The position numbers and the translations under genes are program-made. DNA of 64,000 nt from Methanolobus sp. (lineage in GTDB: Archaea; Halobacteriota; Methanosarcinia; Methanosarcinales; Methanosarcinaceae). Position 1 is the first letter of the stretch, and every line of letters begins with the position of its first letter. Below the pieces are notes generated by a model, which was not told the origin of the DNA, made no database searches, and worked only from the letters and a program-made list of their open reading frames with translations. Of this stretch, positions 50,330 to 60,311 are shown in pieces. Location of the stretch: positions 114,280 to 178,279 of the forward strand of contig NZ_JADQBZ010000006.1 in the NCBI RefSeq assembly GCF_016278365.1, read 5' to 3'.

Positions 50330-51514
50330 TCAGGCTATTCCCTTTGCTTTGGCCCAGCTCTGTAGTTCTGTCCAGAATCCCGGATACTGGTCTTCCATTC
50401 CGTACTCTATCAGTTCTTCCAGTTTCCTGGCATCGATGGTTATTTTGTAGATATTTCCTCCGCTATCCTTTTCTCCATGAAGGTCTGAAAAGTACAACCC
50501 ATCAGGTCCGAAGGCTAGGCCGCAGGGAGTTGCCGGCCCTTTTCCGGTGTATATCACAAAATCGTCATATGATCTGACTGCAGTTGCCTGCGCGTTAAAC
50601 TCCATCTTAACTATCCGCTTACCCTTCCCGTCTACTCTTCCTTCGCTGTAGGTGTTCCCGAACAGTGCCACGAACAGGTGGTCGTTTAACTGGGGTGGGA
50701 ACTGTCCTCCCTGCATAAAATCAAGCGCTGTCGGAGATTGGGTGTGGTGCCACCAGAATATGGATCCTTTGCGCATATCTCCGGGCCATCCGTAATTCCC
50801 ATAAGGCTCTATCTTTGCAAGGCGATCATCTTTATGCGGCCCGTTATCTGAAATGTATAGGTGATTATCGCTTTTCCTCCATACTCCGCCAAAAGGATTC
50901 CTCAGGCCCATGGCAAATACGGGATTTTCAGGATATGGGTTGTCCCACGGTATAGAGCCGTCCAGGTTCAGCCTGAGTATTTTACCCCGCAGATCATTCA
51001 CATCCTGGGCTTTTCCGGCCGCACCGCCGTCTCCATTATTAATGTAAAGCTTACTGTCCGGACCGATAGTAACAGCCTGTATCTGATGGGAACGAAGTGT
51101 AGAAGGTATGTTGTCTATGATATTTCCCCATGAATCCATCTTCAGGCCATTCCTGCTGCTCGTTCTTACTACCTTGGCTTTGGTATCGTCATTCTCTTTG
51201 TATACCAGCGAGATAAAAAGGTCACCTGTAATGGGTTCGACACAGATCCCTATAACTCCGGACTCCCCACTGCCAGGAAACTCACTGGTAGGCTCATAAT
51301 CCAGCAGGTTCTCAGCATAAGTATGCACTGTATAGTCTTTAGTTACTGCTTTTACCTGGCCGTATAATTCTGTGAAGTAAAACAATGGATCCTTTTTTTT
51401 ATCTCCTGGATTTGGTACAAAAGAAATGTTCACAGGCAATTTCAGTCCTGACAGCACGCGTTCAATTTTGAATCCAGGGAACACCCACCAGTAATCTATG
51501 TAGTCTTTGTTCAT
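50330..51514 (-). CDS. PQQ-dependent sugar (glucose/sorbosone) dehydrogenase family protein
   Basis: A 394-residue six-bladed propeller of the GSDH family: QIQAVTIGPDSKLYINNGDGG (Asp-rich Ca/PQQ loop), DLRGKILRLNLDGSIPWDNPY, FAMGLRNPFGG (conserved RNP), YISDNGP and EPYGNYGWPGD. There is no signal peptide, which is unusual because PQQ enzymes normally act outside the membrane; it may be cytosolic, or not bind PQQ. The family is uncommon in methanogens, so lateral acquisition is plausible but not tested here. The start is the ATG at 51514 with GGGGGAAG upstream. Confidence 0.82.
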   Translation of the reverse strand: MNKDYIDYWWVFPGFKIERVLSGLKLPVNISFVPNPGDKKKDPLFYFTELYGQVKAVTKDYTVHTYAENLLDYEPTSEFPGSGESGVIGICVEPITGDLFISLVYKENDDTKAKVVRTSSRNGLKMDSWGNIIDNIPSTLRSHQIQAVTIGPDSKLYINNGDGGAAGKAQDVNDLRGKILRLNLDGSIPWDNPYPENPVFAMGLRNPFGGVWRKSDNHLYISDNGPHKDDRLAKIEPYGNYGWPGDMRKGSIFWWHHTQSPTALDFMQGGQFPPQLNDHLFVALFGNTYSEGRVDGKGKRIVKMEFNAQATAVRSYDDFVIYTGKGPATPCGLAFGPDGLYFSDLHGEKDSGGNIYKITIDARKLEELIEYGMEDQYPGFWTELQSWAKAKGIA

Positions 51515-51679
51515 ACTTACTTCCCCCTTTAATACTTACATCCCCAAATGTAATTGATTGAACCTTTCTCCGGCCTGATAGAAATAATTTTTCTCCAACC
51601 TTTAATTCGATATCCTCGGAGGGTATGTTATTCATTTTCGTTATCCTTTGGTCTGGAGGGAAGCTAAAACAAAACATAT

Positions 51680-54421
51680 ATGAATAGTACAGCCATAAGG
51701 GAAACCATGAATTTCCAGATACTGGACGCTGATTATGTCCGTGAGGACAAAGGACCCGTCATCCGGCTTTTCGGTAGAGGAGAGGATGGCAGGAGCGTCT
51801 GCTGTTTTGTGCCTGGTTTCGAACCGTATTTCTATGTTAATACAACAAGTGACCCGGAGTCTGCCGGGGAACTGCTCAAAGAGCGCTTTTCTTCAATGAT
51901 AAAAAAAGTGGAAATAGTCAAGAAGTTCGAGCCGGTAGGCTATCAATCAGCTCCAAGGCCCATGCTGAAGGTGACTACCTATGACCCGGGTAACGTGCCT
52001 GAGATACGAGATGAAATAGCTAGTATCCCTGCAGTCAAAGAGATATATGAGACCGATATCCTCTTCAGGAACCGTTTTCTCATAGACCGTGAACTGCATG
52101 GGATGAATTGGGTATCAGTGGAACCCTCACCCGATCATTCCCCGGATCAGAAGATATCCTGTGATGATGTGATTACCGCATCTTCGATAAAGGAAACCGA
52201 AAAACTCCTTATAGCTCCTCTGAAGTACCTCACATTCGATATTGAATGCCTGCCAATTGGCGGCTCTATGCCAACACCTGAAACATCTCCCATAATAATG
52301 CTCAGTGTCTCTTTCAGTCCTGCTTATGAAGGGCACGAGGCTATCGTTCTTGTCTCAAAAGCTGTAGAGGGTGTTTCAGGAAACGTGGAAACATTCGTCA
52401 ACGAGGCTGAAATGCTGAATCGTTTCTTTGAAGTGTTTCAGCAGTATGACCCTGACATAGTCGGTGGCTACAACATCCTGGACTTTGACATACCATATAT
52501 CGTTGACAGGGTAAGCATCCTGAACGATCCGGTAAGCACTGTCAAACCTGTTACAGGTAGAGATGGCAGGTTGCTCAGTTACCGGAAGATCGGCACCCGC
52601 ACAATGGTATCAATGCCTGGCAGGGTTGTTGTCGATGCACTTCCTCTGGTCAGGAGCCAGTACAGCCTGAAGCGCTACACTCTGCGTAACGTAGCAAAAG
52701 AACTCCTGGAAAGGGAAAAGCTGGATATCGCTCCCTCTGAGATGGAAGATCACTGGAATGATTCCGGCGAGAAGATATTGCGCTTTATTGATTATGCCCA
52801 GCGTGATTCGGACCTCGCCCTGGAACTCCTCCTAAAGCTCAGGCTGCTTGACAAATACATTGCGGTAGCTCAGGTGAGCGGCTCCCTATTACAGGAAGTA
52901 GTAGATGGCGGGCAGACCTCCATGGTGGATAACCTGCTGCTCAGGGAATACGGTAAACGGGATCGTGTCATTCCTCCAAAACCCTCCGATGATGAGGTCG
53001 GCTTCAGAAATCTCAGCAGTGAAGGACTCAAGGGTGGAGAGGTCCTTGAGCCGAAGAAGGGACTTCTTGAGAACATCGTTATAATGGATTACAAGTCCCT
53101 TTACCCTACGATAATGATGGCACACAACCTCTGCTATACAACTGTAGTTGAGAAGGACCGTCCGCAAGGCGAGACTATAAAGCCACCTTCTGGTGGGGAG
53201 TTTGTGCCCGCAGAGGTTTTTAAGGGCGTGATGCCTGCTATCCTGGAGAATCTTCTGAACAGGAGGAGCGAAACGAAAAAGCGTATGAAAAGTGCTTCTA
53301 CCGAAGAAGAGCACCGTGTCCTTGACGCCACTCAGCTTGCACTGAAAATACTACTGAACAGTTTCTATGGTTATTCAGGTTACACAAGGGCAAGGCTATA
53401 TAGTCTCCCACTCGCCAATGCAGTTACAAGTTTTGGCAGGGAGAATATCCTCAACACACGCTCCATAATCAATGGCAAGATCAATAAGGTCATACTCCGG
53501 GATAGCCAGGTCCTTTTCACTGAGGAGGTCGATGCCATCAAAGAAGGTGACAGGGTGATATCACTTTCAGTAGTGTATGGGGATACGGACAGTGTGTTCG
53601 TTCAGTGTACCTCAAAGGATGCTATCTCGCTTGATGATGCCGGGCTTGTGGGCAGTAAAATTGCAAGCACGGTCTCAGCATCTCTGCCTGATCCGATGGA
53701 GCTTGAGTTCGAGTCAATAGCAAAGAGAGGTCTTCTCCTTGCAAAGAAGAGATATGCCCTATGGATATTCGAACGCTCGGGCGACGGCTGGAACGATTCT
53801 ATCAAGGTCAAAGGTATGGAAACCGTTCGGAGGGACTGGTGTGAGCTGACCTCCAAAACCCTTAACCGGGTCCTTGAACTTGTCCTCAAGGAGGGTAAGG
53901 TGGAAGCAGCGGTGGCTCATGTCCGGGAAGTGGTGGACCGTGTAAGGAACATCGATGTCCGCAAGGATAAGGATATAATCGATGACCTTACCATGACGCG
54001 CATGTTCTCAAAGAACGCTTCTCGTTATAAGAACAAGCAACCACATCTTACAGTCGTTGAAAAGATAGAAGAACGAACTGGCGCACCTCCGGCTGTCGGA
54101 GAACGCATTCCCTTTGTCATAACTGCAGGTAGGGATCTTTTCGTCAACCGCGCGGAAGACCCCGAATATGTTCGGGAGCACAATGTACCTATCGACGTAG
54201 ACTATTACATAAAAAAACAGGTACTTCCGCCCGTAGAGCGCATATTGGATGCCTTTGGTGTGGATATTGGAAACCTCGACTATGACTCAAAACAAAAAGG
54301 ACTGTTCGATTTCTCAGACAAGCCAAAGGAGTCACCGATAAATAATAGGAAAAAAAGAGAGGAAAAGCCGTCGGAGAACACTCCCTCAACCAAGTCCCAG
54401 AGTTCCCTGTTCGACTTCTAG
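51680..54421 (+). CDS. polB: Family B DNA polymerase
   Basis: A 913-residue replicative/repair polymerase. Exonuclease motifs: FDIECLP (Exo I, about 189), NILDFDIPYIVDR (Exo II) and YAQRDSDLA (Exo III). Polymerase motifs: DYKSLYPTIMMAHN (A), KILLNSFYGYSGY (B) and YGDTDSVFV (C). No intein interrupts these sites. Two PCNA-binding boxes occur in the tail, QKGLFDF (872-878) and the terminal QSSLFDF (907-913). A TATA-like ATATATGA overlaps the first ATG, so the true start may be the ATG at 51707 (MNFQILDADYV). Confidence 0.96.
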   Translation: MNSTAIRETMNFQILDADYVREDKGPVIRLFGRGEDGRSVCCFVPGFEPYFYVNTTSDPESAGELLKERFSSMIKKVEIVKKFEPVGYQSAPRPMLKVTTYDPGNVPEIRDEIASIPAVKEIYETDILFRNRFLIDRELHGMNWVSVEPSPDHSPDQKISCDDVITASSIKETEKLLIAPLKYLTFDIECLPIGGSMPTPETSPIIMLSVSFSPAYEGHEAIVLVSKAVEGVSGNVETFVNEAEMLNRFFEVFQQYDPDIVGGYNILDFDIPYIVDRVSILNDPVSTVKPVTGRDGRLLSYRKIGTRTMVSMPGRVVVDALPLVRSQYSLKRYTLRNVAKELLEREKLDIAPSEMEDHWNDSGEKILRFIDYAQRDSDLALELLLKLRLLDKYIAVAQVSGSLLQEVVDGGQTSMVDNLLLREYGKRDRVIPPKPSDDEVGFRNLSSEGLKGGEVLEPKKGLLENIVIMDYKSLYPTIMMAHNLCYTTVVEKDRPQGETIKPPSGGEFVPAEVFKGVMPAILENLLNRRSETKKRMKSASTEEEHRVLDATQLALKILLNSFYGYSGYTRARLYSLPLANAVTSFGRENILNTRSIINGKINKVILRDSQVLFTEEVDAIKEGDRVISLSVVYGDTDSVFVQCTSKDAISLDDAGLVGSKIASTVSASLPDPMELEFESIAKRGLLLAKKRYALWIFERSGDGWNDSIKVKGMETVRRDWCELTSKTLNRVLELVLKEGKVEAAVAHVREVVDRVRNIDVRKDKDIIDDLTMTRMFSKNASRYKNKQPHLTVVEKIEERTGAPPAVGERIPFVITAGRDLFVNRAEDPEYVREHNVPIDVDYYIKKQVLPPVERILDAFGVDIGNLDYDSKQKGLFDFSDKPKESPINNRKKREEKPSENTPSTKSQSSLFDF

Positions 54422-54441
54422 CTCCTGCTCTTTTTATTTCC

Positions 54442-54460
54442 CCTCAAACTTTAATTGAGG
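54442..54460. terminator. Hairpin between convergent polB and phoU
   Basis: CCTCAA (54442-54447) and TTGAGG (54455-54460) form a six-base-pair stem overlapping the phoU stop; T-rich sequence on the polB side lies at 54429-54439. Confidence 0.4.
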
Positions 54461-55101
54461 TCCACTCTTTCGCCCGATGCCATGTAGACAACGCTCTCAC
54501 AAATGTTGCAGGCATGGTCTCCGATACGTTCAAGGTAACGTATCACAAACAAGAGGTAAGATGCGTTGTTGATTATGGTTCTATCTTCGCTCATCATTTC
54601 AATGAGTTCCTGCTGGGTTTCATAGAAGAGCCTGTCTATCTTGTCATCTTCTCTGGCTGTTGCTCTTGCAAGGTCCTCATCTAGTGTGTCAAAAGCTCTC
54701 ATGGATTGCCTGAGCATTTCTTCCCCCAGCCCTGCCATCTTTAAAATATTGCCCGGTGGTTTCGTATGACCCTCCTCAAGGCATCTGGTGCTTTTGGCAA
54801 TATCCACTGCGTTATCGCTCATCCTCTCAAGGTCCAGTGATATTTTGAAACATGACGTTACAAACCTCATATCTCCTGCCGTGGGGCTTTCACGAGCTAT
54901 CAGCTGGGAAACACATCTTTCGATCATCAGGTCATAATCGTCGATCTCCTTATCTCCCTTGATCACCTGTTCGGCAAGCTCGATATCCTTTAGATCAAGG
55001 GCTTGTATGGAATCTGCGATCAACTTATGTGACTTTTCTCCCATCTCAAGTACTTTCGTTTTAAGAACATCCAGGCTGTGCTGGTAATGTGTGCGTGTCA
55101 T
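54451..55101 (-). CDS. phoU: Phosphate transport regulator PhoU
   Basis: A 216-residue all-helical protein made of two homologous three-helix bundles (about 5-110 and 115-213). Each holds the acidic metal-binding signature ExxxxD: MRFVTSCFKISLDLERMSDNAVDIAK and ASYLLFVIRYLERIGDHACNI. PhoU restrains the Pst transporter and signals phosphate status. It lies three bases after pstB at the end of the operon. Confidence 0.93.
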   Translation of the reverse strand: MTRTHYQHSLDVLKTKVLEMGEKSHKLIADSIQALDLKDIELAEQVIKGDKEIDDYDLMIERCVSQLIARESPTAGDMRFVTSCFKISLDLERMSDNAVDIAKSTRCLEEGHTKPPGNILKMAGLGEEMLRQSMRAFDTLDEDLARATAREDDKIDRLFYETQQELIEMMSEDRTIINNASYLLFVIRYLERIGDHACNICESVVYMASGERVDLN

Positions 55102-55104
55102 AAT

Positions 55105-55875
55105 TTACCCAAATCTCCCTGTAATATAATCCTCAGTTTCCTTCTTTTGTGGGCTCTCAAATATTTGCTCGGTTTTCCCAAATTCTATCAGGTCTCCCAG
55201 TAGGAAGAATGCCGTATGGTCAGATATCCTTGCAGCCTGTTGCATGTTGTGGGTCACAATGACTATGGTGTATTGCTTTTTCAGTTCAAGTATCAGATCT
55301 TCGATCTTGGACGTGGATATGGGATCAAGTGCACTGCAGGGTTCGTCAAAGAGTATGACCTCAGGTTTTACTGCAAGGGTTCTTGCGATACAGAGTCTCT
55401 GCTGCTGTCCTCCACTGAGGTCAAGGGCTGAAGTATTCAACCTGCCCGAAACCTCATCCCACAAAGCACCGGACTTCAGTGCATATTCAACGATGCCGCT
55501 TACTTCTTTCTTAGCTGCACCGTGAATTCGGGGGCCGTATGCAACATTGTCGTGTATTGACATGGGGAATGGGTTTGGTTTCTGGAATACCATTCCCACT
55601 TTTTTTCTCAGATCGACCACATCGACATCCTTATTATATATCTCCTGGCCACTAATATTTACTTTACCTTCTGTCCTGCAATTTGGAATAAGGTCGTTCA
55701 TTCTGTTGAGGCATCTCAGGAAAGTGGACTTCCCACAACCTGAAGGGCCAATAAAAGCTGTTACGCTGTTTTTCGGTATGTCGATAGATATATCATGCAG
55801 GGCATGATTCTCTCCGTACCAGAGGTTAAGGCCCCTGACTTCTATCTCTGTGCCGTTCTCAAAATTATCTGGCAT
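55105..55875 (-). CDS. pstB: Phosphate ABC transporter ATPase PstB
   Basis: A 256-residue ABC ATPase: Walker [11 protein letters not shown]-loop [12 protein letters not shown], signature LSGGQQQRL, Walker [14 protein letters not shown] and the H-loop [10 protein letters not shown]. The PstB-type [19 protein letters not shown] segment after Walker A confirms the subfamily. It follows pstA after a 54-base gap. Confidence 0.95.
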   Translation of the reverse strand: MPDNFENGTEIEVRGLNLWYGENHALHDISIDIPKNSVTAFIGPSGCGKSTFLRCLNRMNDLIPNCRTEGKVNISGQEIYNKDVDVVDLRKKVGMVFQKPNPFPMSIHDNVAYGPRIHGAAKKEVSGIVEYALKSGALWDEVSGRLNTSALDLSGGQQQRLCIARTLAVKPEVILFDEPCSALDPISTSKIEDLILELKKQYTIVIVTHNMQQAARISDHTAFFLLGDLIEFGKTEQIFESPQKKETEDYITGRFG

Positions 55876-55929
55876 TAAATGTTACCTCTATATCTTGTTT
55901 TAGATTTATTGGATATCGGATCAATAGAC

Positions 55930-56796
55930 TCATCTGTGCATCTTCCTCCTGTAATGATTGCGTATGCCGATGGCAAAAATATTCACCCCGAGCACAATGA
56001 GGAGGAGGACCAGTGCCGTTCCATATTGGATAGGCCTTGTCTGTGCTATGTTGGTACCTGCCGTGGCAAGCACGAACAGGTGGTAAGGCAGCGCCATGAA
56101 TTGTGAGAATACTGAGTCTGGCAGCCTTGGCAGAAAATAAGCCGCACCTGTGAGTAAGATTGGTGCTGTCTCACCGGCTACCCTTCCGACGCTTAAGATA
56201 GCCCCCGTTACCATTCCCGGTATGGCAGCAGGAAGTACGACCTTACGGATGGTCTGCCATTTTGTAACGCCCAAGGCAAGTGAAGCCTCACGGTACTCTT
56301 TCGGGACCGTGATAAGGGCTTCCTGGCTTGCTCTTATTATCACCGGCAGGATAAGCAGTGCCAATGTAAGGGAAGCTGCAAGTATCGATGCTCCAAATCC
56401 CATGTACTTTACAAACATCGCAATTCCAAACAGGCCAAATACTACAGACGGTGTTCCTGCAAGGTTGCTGATGGCCATCTCAATGGTCCATGTGGCCTTT
56501 CCAGGTTTGGCATATTCGTTCAGGTAGATAGCTGCAAGAATACCAAGAGGAAGGGCAAACGCCATGGAACCTATTATCAGGTAGATGGTCCCGACCAGTG
56601 CAGGGTATATGCCGCCTGCAGTCATCCTGTTTGCTGGCATGCTTGTCAGGAATTCCAGGCTGATGACGCTGTAGCCATTGGAGATGATATAATACAGGAT
56701 GATAAGTACAAAAAGCACCACAAGTCCCATGGCCATCCGAAGAAGGGTGAAAGCGATCTTCTCATTGATCTTTGCATTTGGAAACATGGTTATCAC
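55930..56796 (-). CDS. pstA: Phosphate ABC transporter permease PstA
   Basis: A 288-residue permease with six membrane helices and the EAA coupling loop (ASLALGVTKWQTIRKVVLPAAIPGMVTGAIL, about residues 180-210). The PstA-type NLAGTPSVVFGLFG motif is present. It overlaps the pstC stop by four bases. Confidence 0.94.
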   Translation of the reverse strand: MITMFPNAKINEKIAFTLLRMAMGLVVLFVLIILYYIISNGYSVISLEFLTSMPANRMTAGGIYPALVGTIYLIIGSMAFALPLGILAAIYLNEYAKPGKATWTIEMAISNLAGTPSVVFGLFGIAMFVKYMGFGASILAASLTLALLILPVIIRASQEALITVPKEYREASLALGVTKWQTIRKVVLPAAIPGMVTGAILSVGRVAGETAPILLTGAAYFLPRLPDSVFSQFMALPYHLFVLATAGTNIAQTRPIQYGTALVLLLIVLGVNIFAIGIRNHYRRKMHR

Positions 56797-57680
56797 AATT
56801 TGAACTTGTACCTGTTCTTAACATGACTGGCTACGATGTTGATGATGAACGTGGTTATGAACAACACTGAGCCGATTGCAAAAAGAGCATGGAAATGATC
56901 GCTTCCCTGTGGAACCTCTCCCATCTCCAGTGCAATTGTGGCTGTCATTGTCCTTACTGGCTCGAAAAGCCCTGATGGGAATCCCGGTATTATAGCAGTG
57001 TTTCCAGTGACCATCATAACTGTCATGGTCTCGCCGATGGCTCGTCCTATTCCAAGCATTACTGCAGCAGATATACCTGAAAGTGCTGCAGGTACCGTCA
57101 CTTTGTGGATAGTCTGCCATTTAGTGGACCCAAGGGCCAGAGATCCTTCTTTAATAGCCCTTGGAACGGAGCTGATGGCATCCTCTGATATGGAGATAAT
57201 AGTAGGTAGTGCCATTATCCCAAGCATTATGGATCCTGTAAGTGCGGTCTGTCCGGTGCGAAGGTCAAGTGCATCCTGTAGCAGGGGAACAAGCACCACA
57301 AGTCCAAAGAAGCCGAACACCACCGAAGGAATGCCTGCAAGTATCTCTGTGACGGGTTTCAGTACACTGGCGACCTTGGGATGTGCAAGTTCGGAGATGT
57401 ATATTGCTGACGCAATTCCAAGGGGTACTGCAAATATAATGGCTCCAAAAGTTACGATGATCGATCCAAGCAATAAAGGCAGAAGCCCGAATCTGGGGTT
57501 TAGGGCCGTAGGGTACCAGTTCTTCTCTGTCAGGAAACTGCTGAGGGGGTAATCTTTAAAAAGCAGGATTCCATCCCTGAATAGAAAAATACAGAGGAGG
57601 AAAAGGGTTAGGACTGCCACTACTGCAGAAACAAAGAGCAGTGATTCTATACCCTTCTCCGTTCCATTTCTTTTGAACAT
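56793..57680 (-). CDS. pstC: Phosphate ABC transporter permease PstC
   Basis: A 295-residue permease with six membrane helices. It shows the PstC-type EILAGIPSVVFGFFGL, the coupling loop GSLALGSTKWQTIHKVTVPAALSGI and AIGETMTVMMVTGN. The EAA loop is nearly the same as in PstA, as usual for the pair. It lies 30 bases downstream of pstS. Confidence 0.94.
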   Translation of the reverse strand: MFKRNGTEKGIESLLFVSAVVAVLTLFLLCIFLFRDGILLFKDYPLSSFLTEKNWYPTALNPRFGLLPLLLGSIIVTFGAIIFAVPLGIASAIYISELAHPKVASVLKPVTEILAGIPSVVFGFFGLVVLVPLLQDALDLRTGQTALTGSIMLGIMALPTIISISEDAISSVPRAIKEGSLALGSTKWQTIHKVTVPAALSGISAAVMLGIGRAIGETMTVMMVTGNTAIIPGFPSGLFEPVRTMTATIALEMGEVPQGSDHFHALFAIGSVLFITTFIINIVASHVKNRYKFKL

Positions 57681-57710
57681 CTATTATCCTTTCTGCCTTC
57701 TATGATGCTC

Positions 57711-58586
57711 TTACTGTACCGGGAAGTATCCTATCTCGGAAACTGTTGCCTGGCCGGCAGGGCTCATGACGAAATCTACGAATTCTTTGGTAGCACCCTG
57801 GGGTTCACCGTCAGTGTAGTAATAGAGTGGTCTTGACAAAGGATATGTTCCACTGAGGATGTTCTCTTCAGTTGCTTCGATGTAACCTTCTCCCCCATCA
57901 AGTGCGACTGCTTTTATACTTTCATCAAGATATGCGAATCCTATGTAGCCTATTGCTCCCCTGTTTCTGGATATCTCCTGAACTATTCCTCCGGTGGCTG
58001 GCTGAGCGAGTGCATCAGGGCGGTATTCCCTGTCCACAAGTATTTCTTCTTTGAAATATTCATAAGTGCCGGAACTGCTGTCGCGGGTGATGACTGCTAT
58101 CTCGCGATCCTCTCCACCGACATCCTTCCAGTTACTGATGCTACCATCGTATATTCCCTGCAGCTGCTCATATGTGAGTTGTGAAACTGGGTTTTCAGGA
58201 TTTACAACAACTGCAATGCCATCCCATGCAATAGTGTGCTCGAGTGGTTCAATTCCGTTCTGTCTGGCCTGCTGTATCTCGGAATCCTTCATCTCTCTTG
58301 ATGCCATTGCAATCTCTATCTCTCCATCAATGAGTGCTGCAATCCCTACCCCGGAACCTCCACCAATGACTGTCACTCTCATGTTTGGATTCTCTATCAT
58401 GAAATCTTCAGCTTCTGCCTGAGAGAGCGGCAACACGGTATCAGAACCTTTTATAGTGACGCTGGATGATTCTGCGGTCTGAACTTCTCCTGTATCGTTC
58501 TGATTATTGTCCACGCAGCCGATGCCTGTGAATATTGCTACAAGGAGCAGCAATACAATAGAACATATTGAAATTAATTTTGACAT
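57711..58586 (-). CDS. pstS: Phosphate-binding lipoprotein PstS
   Basis: A 291-residue solute-binding protein tethered at the membrane by a lipobox Cys (IFTGIGC, residues 18-24). Phosphate ligands typical of PstS are visible: KGSDTVLPLSQ, GGGSGVGIAAL, TRDSSSGTYEYF and the AWDGIAVVVNPENPVSQLT block. First gene of the pstSCAB-phoU operon; AT-rich promoter sequence precedes it. Confidence 0.94.
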   Translation of the reverse strand: MSKLISICSIVLLLLVAIFTGIGCVDNNQNDTGEVQTAESSSVTIKGSDTVLPLSQAEAEDFMIENPNMRVTVIGGGSGVGIAALIDGEIEIAMASREMKDSEIQQARQNGIEPLEHTIAWDGIAVVVNPENPVSQLTYEQLQGIYDGSISNWKDVGGEDREIAVITRDSSSGTYEYFKEEILVDREYRPDALAQPATGGIVQEISRNRGAIGYIGFAYLDESIKAVALDGGEGYIEATEENILSGTYPLSRPLYYYTDGEPQGATKEFVDFVMSPAGQATVSEIGYFPVQ

Positions 58587-58670
58587 TTAATACTTCACCT
58601 TTCAGTTTACTTTCCCTATATTTTGCTTAGTTGACAGTAAACCTACACGGATAGAATACATAACTCTTCT

Positions 58671-58724
58671 GTATATACTATATATATTCAGGATACATGG
58701 CGCGTGGGTATATATTATATATAT
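58671..58724. promoter_or_regulatory. pstS/pyrC divergent regulatory region with paired TATA-like repeats
   Basis: In the 258-base divergent spacer, two near-identical 17-base AT repeats occur: GTATATACTATATATAT (58671-58687) and GTATATATTATATATAT (58708-58724), 37 bases apart. They could be TATA boxes or operator half-sites for phosphate control. Confidence 0.4.
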
Positions 58725-58844
58725 AGCATCTATTGTGTCTATATTCCTGTGCTTATTTACGCTGATAATAGATTGAATGTGATTCCTTCATCAAACAGTT
58801 ATCTATCATAACATGCATATACACTGAATAATATAAATGGTGTC

Positions 58845-60236
58845 ATGCCTGATATTCTGATAAAGAACACAAGAGTTTTCTTCAATAATAATCTTCAGCC
58901 CGCTGAGGTACTGGTCCAGAACGGAAAGATATCAAAGATTGGAAAACAGATAGATGTCCAGCGGTTGGATCAGGTTATAGATGCAGCAGGTGCCCTTACT
59001 TTACCTGCAGGTATTGATGTGCATGTACACTTTCGGGAACCGGGTTTAACGGTAAAAGAGGATTGGTATACAGGCTCCTGCTCTGCGGCAGCCGGGGGTA
59101 TTACCACGGTTCTTGAACATCCTAACACGATTCCTCCGACAACTGGTAGAAAGTCATTCAGGGAAAAGCTCAAACTTGCAAATCGCAAATCTATCATTGA
59201 CTTTGGTATTTATGGAGGTGTGACAGGTAACATTGAAAAGCTTGCTGAGCTGTGGGGACTTGGAGTATTCGCATTTGGTGAAATATTCATGGCCCAATCT
59301 ACGGGGGAGTTGAACATCAGTGAACAGACTCTTGATGAAGCATTGTCTGTCATTACAGGCCTTAATGCAATGGCATGTATCCATGCCGAGGACGAGGGTA
59401 TAAGGCTGGAATGTGAAGCTCATCTAAAGGGTGACTTTTCACCGCAGTCCCATTCAAGAGCAAGACCCACTATGTGTGAAGCACTTGCTGTTGAGAAGGC
59501 TATTGCACTGATAAAAAAGAACAGATCTCGAGCACATTTCTGCCATATAAGTGCCTTGGAAACAGTTGGCCTGCTGCGTAAGGAGAAGTATGTTGCGCAG
59601 AAATCTTCTTCCGGGATGACATGTGAGGTCACCCCGCACCACCTCTTCCTCTCAACAAAAGATTGGGATCGCCTTGGTTCGTTCGGGAAAATGAATCCAC
59701 CTCTTCGTGGCCATCACGATGTAAAGGCCCTGATGAATGCTCTCAATGACGGTACAATAGACATGGTGGCATCTGATCATGCTCCTCATACGGAAGCTGA
59801 GAAGGAAGCTGATATAAAGAAAGCGCCATCTGGTGTACCGGGTGTGGAGACTTTGCTTCCTCTGATGTTAACTGCTGTAAAAAGGAATCTACTTCCACTG
59901 GAAAAGATGATCGATGTTACAAGCAGGAATCCTGCCCGGGTATTTGGTCTTGACCGCTATTCTAAAGGCGTGTTTGCTGAAGGGTACGATGCGGACCTGA
60001 TAATTGTGGACACACGTCAGTCCTCTGAGATAAAAGGAGACCGTCTGCATAGTAAGGCTGGATGGACGCCATATGAGGGGATGGAGGGCATCTTCCCTGA
60101 ATATACTATTGCAAGAGGTGAAATTGTATGGGATGGTGAGGTTGCTGCATCCAGGGGACGTGGCAAATTCCTCCCGGGAAGAGGCCTGATCATCAATGAA
60201 GATGAGATCGATGAGGACATTGACGATAATGTATGA
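58845..60236 (+). CDS. pyrC: Dihydroorotase
   Basis: A 463-residue amidohydrolase that closes carbamoyl aspartate to dihydroorotate in pyrimidine synthesis. Metal and substrate motifs: GIDVHVHFREPG, the ACIHAED His, HFCHISALETV, TCEVTPHHLFL and MVASDHAPHT. A GEIFMAQSTGE segment stands where other subclasses carry a bridging carboxylate or carbamylated Lys. The C-terminus has a 25-30-residue acidic extension (INEDEIDEDIDDNV) beyond most archaeal homologues. An allantoinase-like role is less likely in a methanogen. Confidence 0.9.
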   Translation: MPDILIKNTRVFFNNNLQPAEVLVQNGKISKIGKQIDVQRLDQVIDAAGALTLPAGIDVHVHFREPGLTVKEDWYTGSCSAAAGGITTVLEHPNTIPPTTGRKSFREKLKLANRKSIIDFGIYGGVTGNIEKLAELWGLGVFAFGEIFMAQSTGELNISEQTLDEALSVITGLNAMACIHAEDEGIRLECEAHLKGDFSPQSHSRARPTMCEALAVEKAIALIKKNRSRAHFCHISALETVGLLRKEKYVAQKSSSGMTCEVTPHHLFLSTKDWDRLGSFGKMNPPLRGHHDVKALMNALNDGTIDMVASDHAPHTEAEKEADIKKAPSGVPGVETLLPLMLTAVKRNLLPLEKMIDVTSRNPARVFGLDRYSKGVFAEGYDADLIIVDTRQSSEIKGDRLHSKAGWTPYEGMEGIFPEYTIARGEIVWDGEVAASRGRGKFLPGRGLIINEDEIDEDIDDNV

Positions 60237-60311
60237 ACATAAGAATTAACTTATGTATGTAATACATAACATTTTAAATATATAATGCGTTATTATGTAC
60301 ATGGTGGTGTG

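Noticed and set aside
51462..51677. 71-codon minus-strand frame overlapping the sugar dehydrogenase start
   Set aside because: Overlaps the start of a well-supported gene in another frame and shows no known motif; it may be a remnant, but evidence is too thin.
51680..54421. Intein in the DNA polymerase gene
   Set aside because: Motifs A, B and C and their flanks are uninterrupted and no intein splice motifs are seen.
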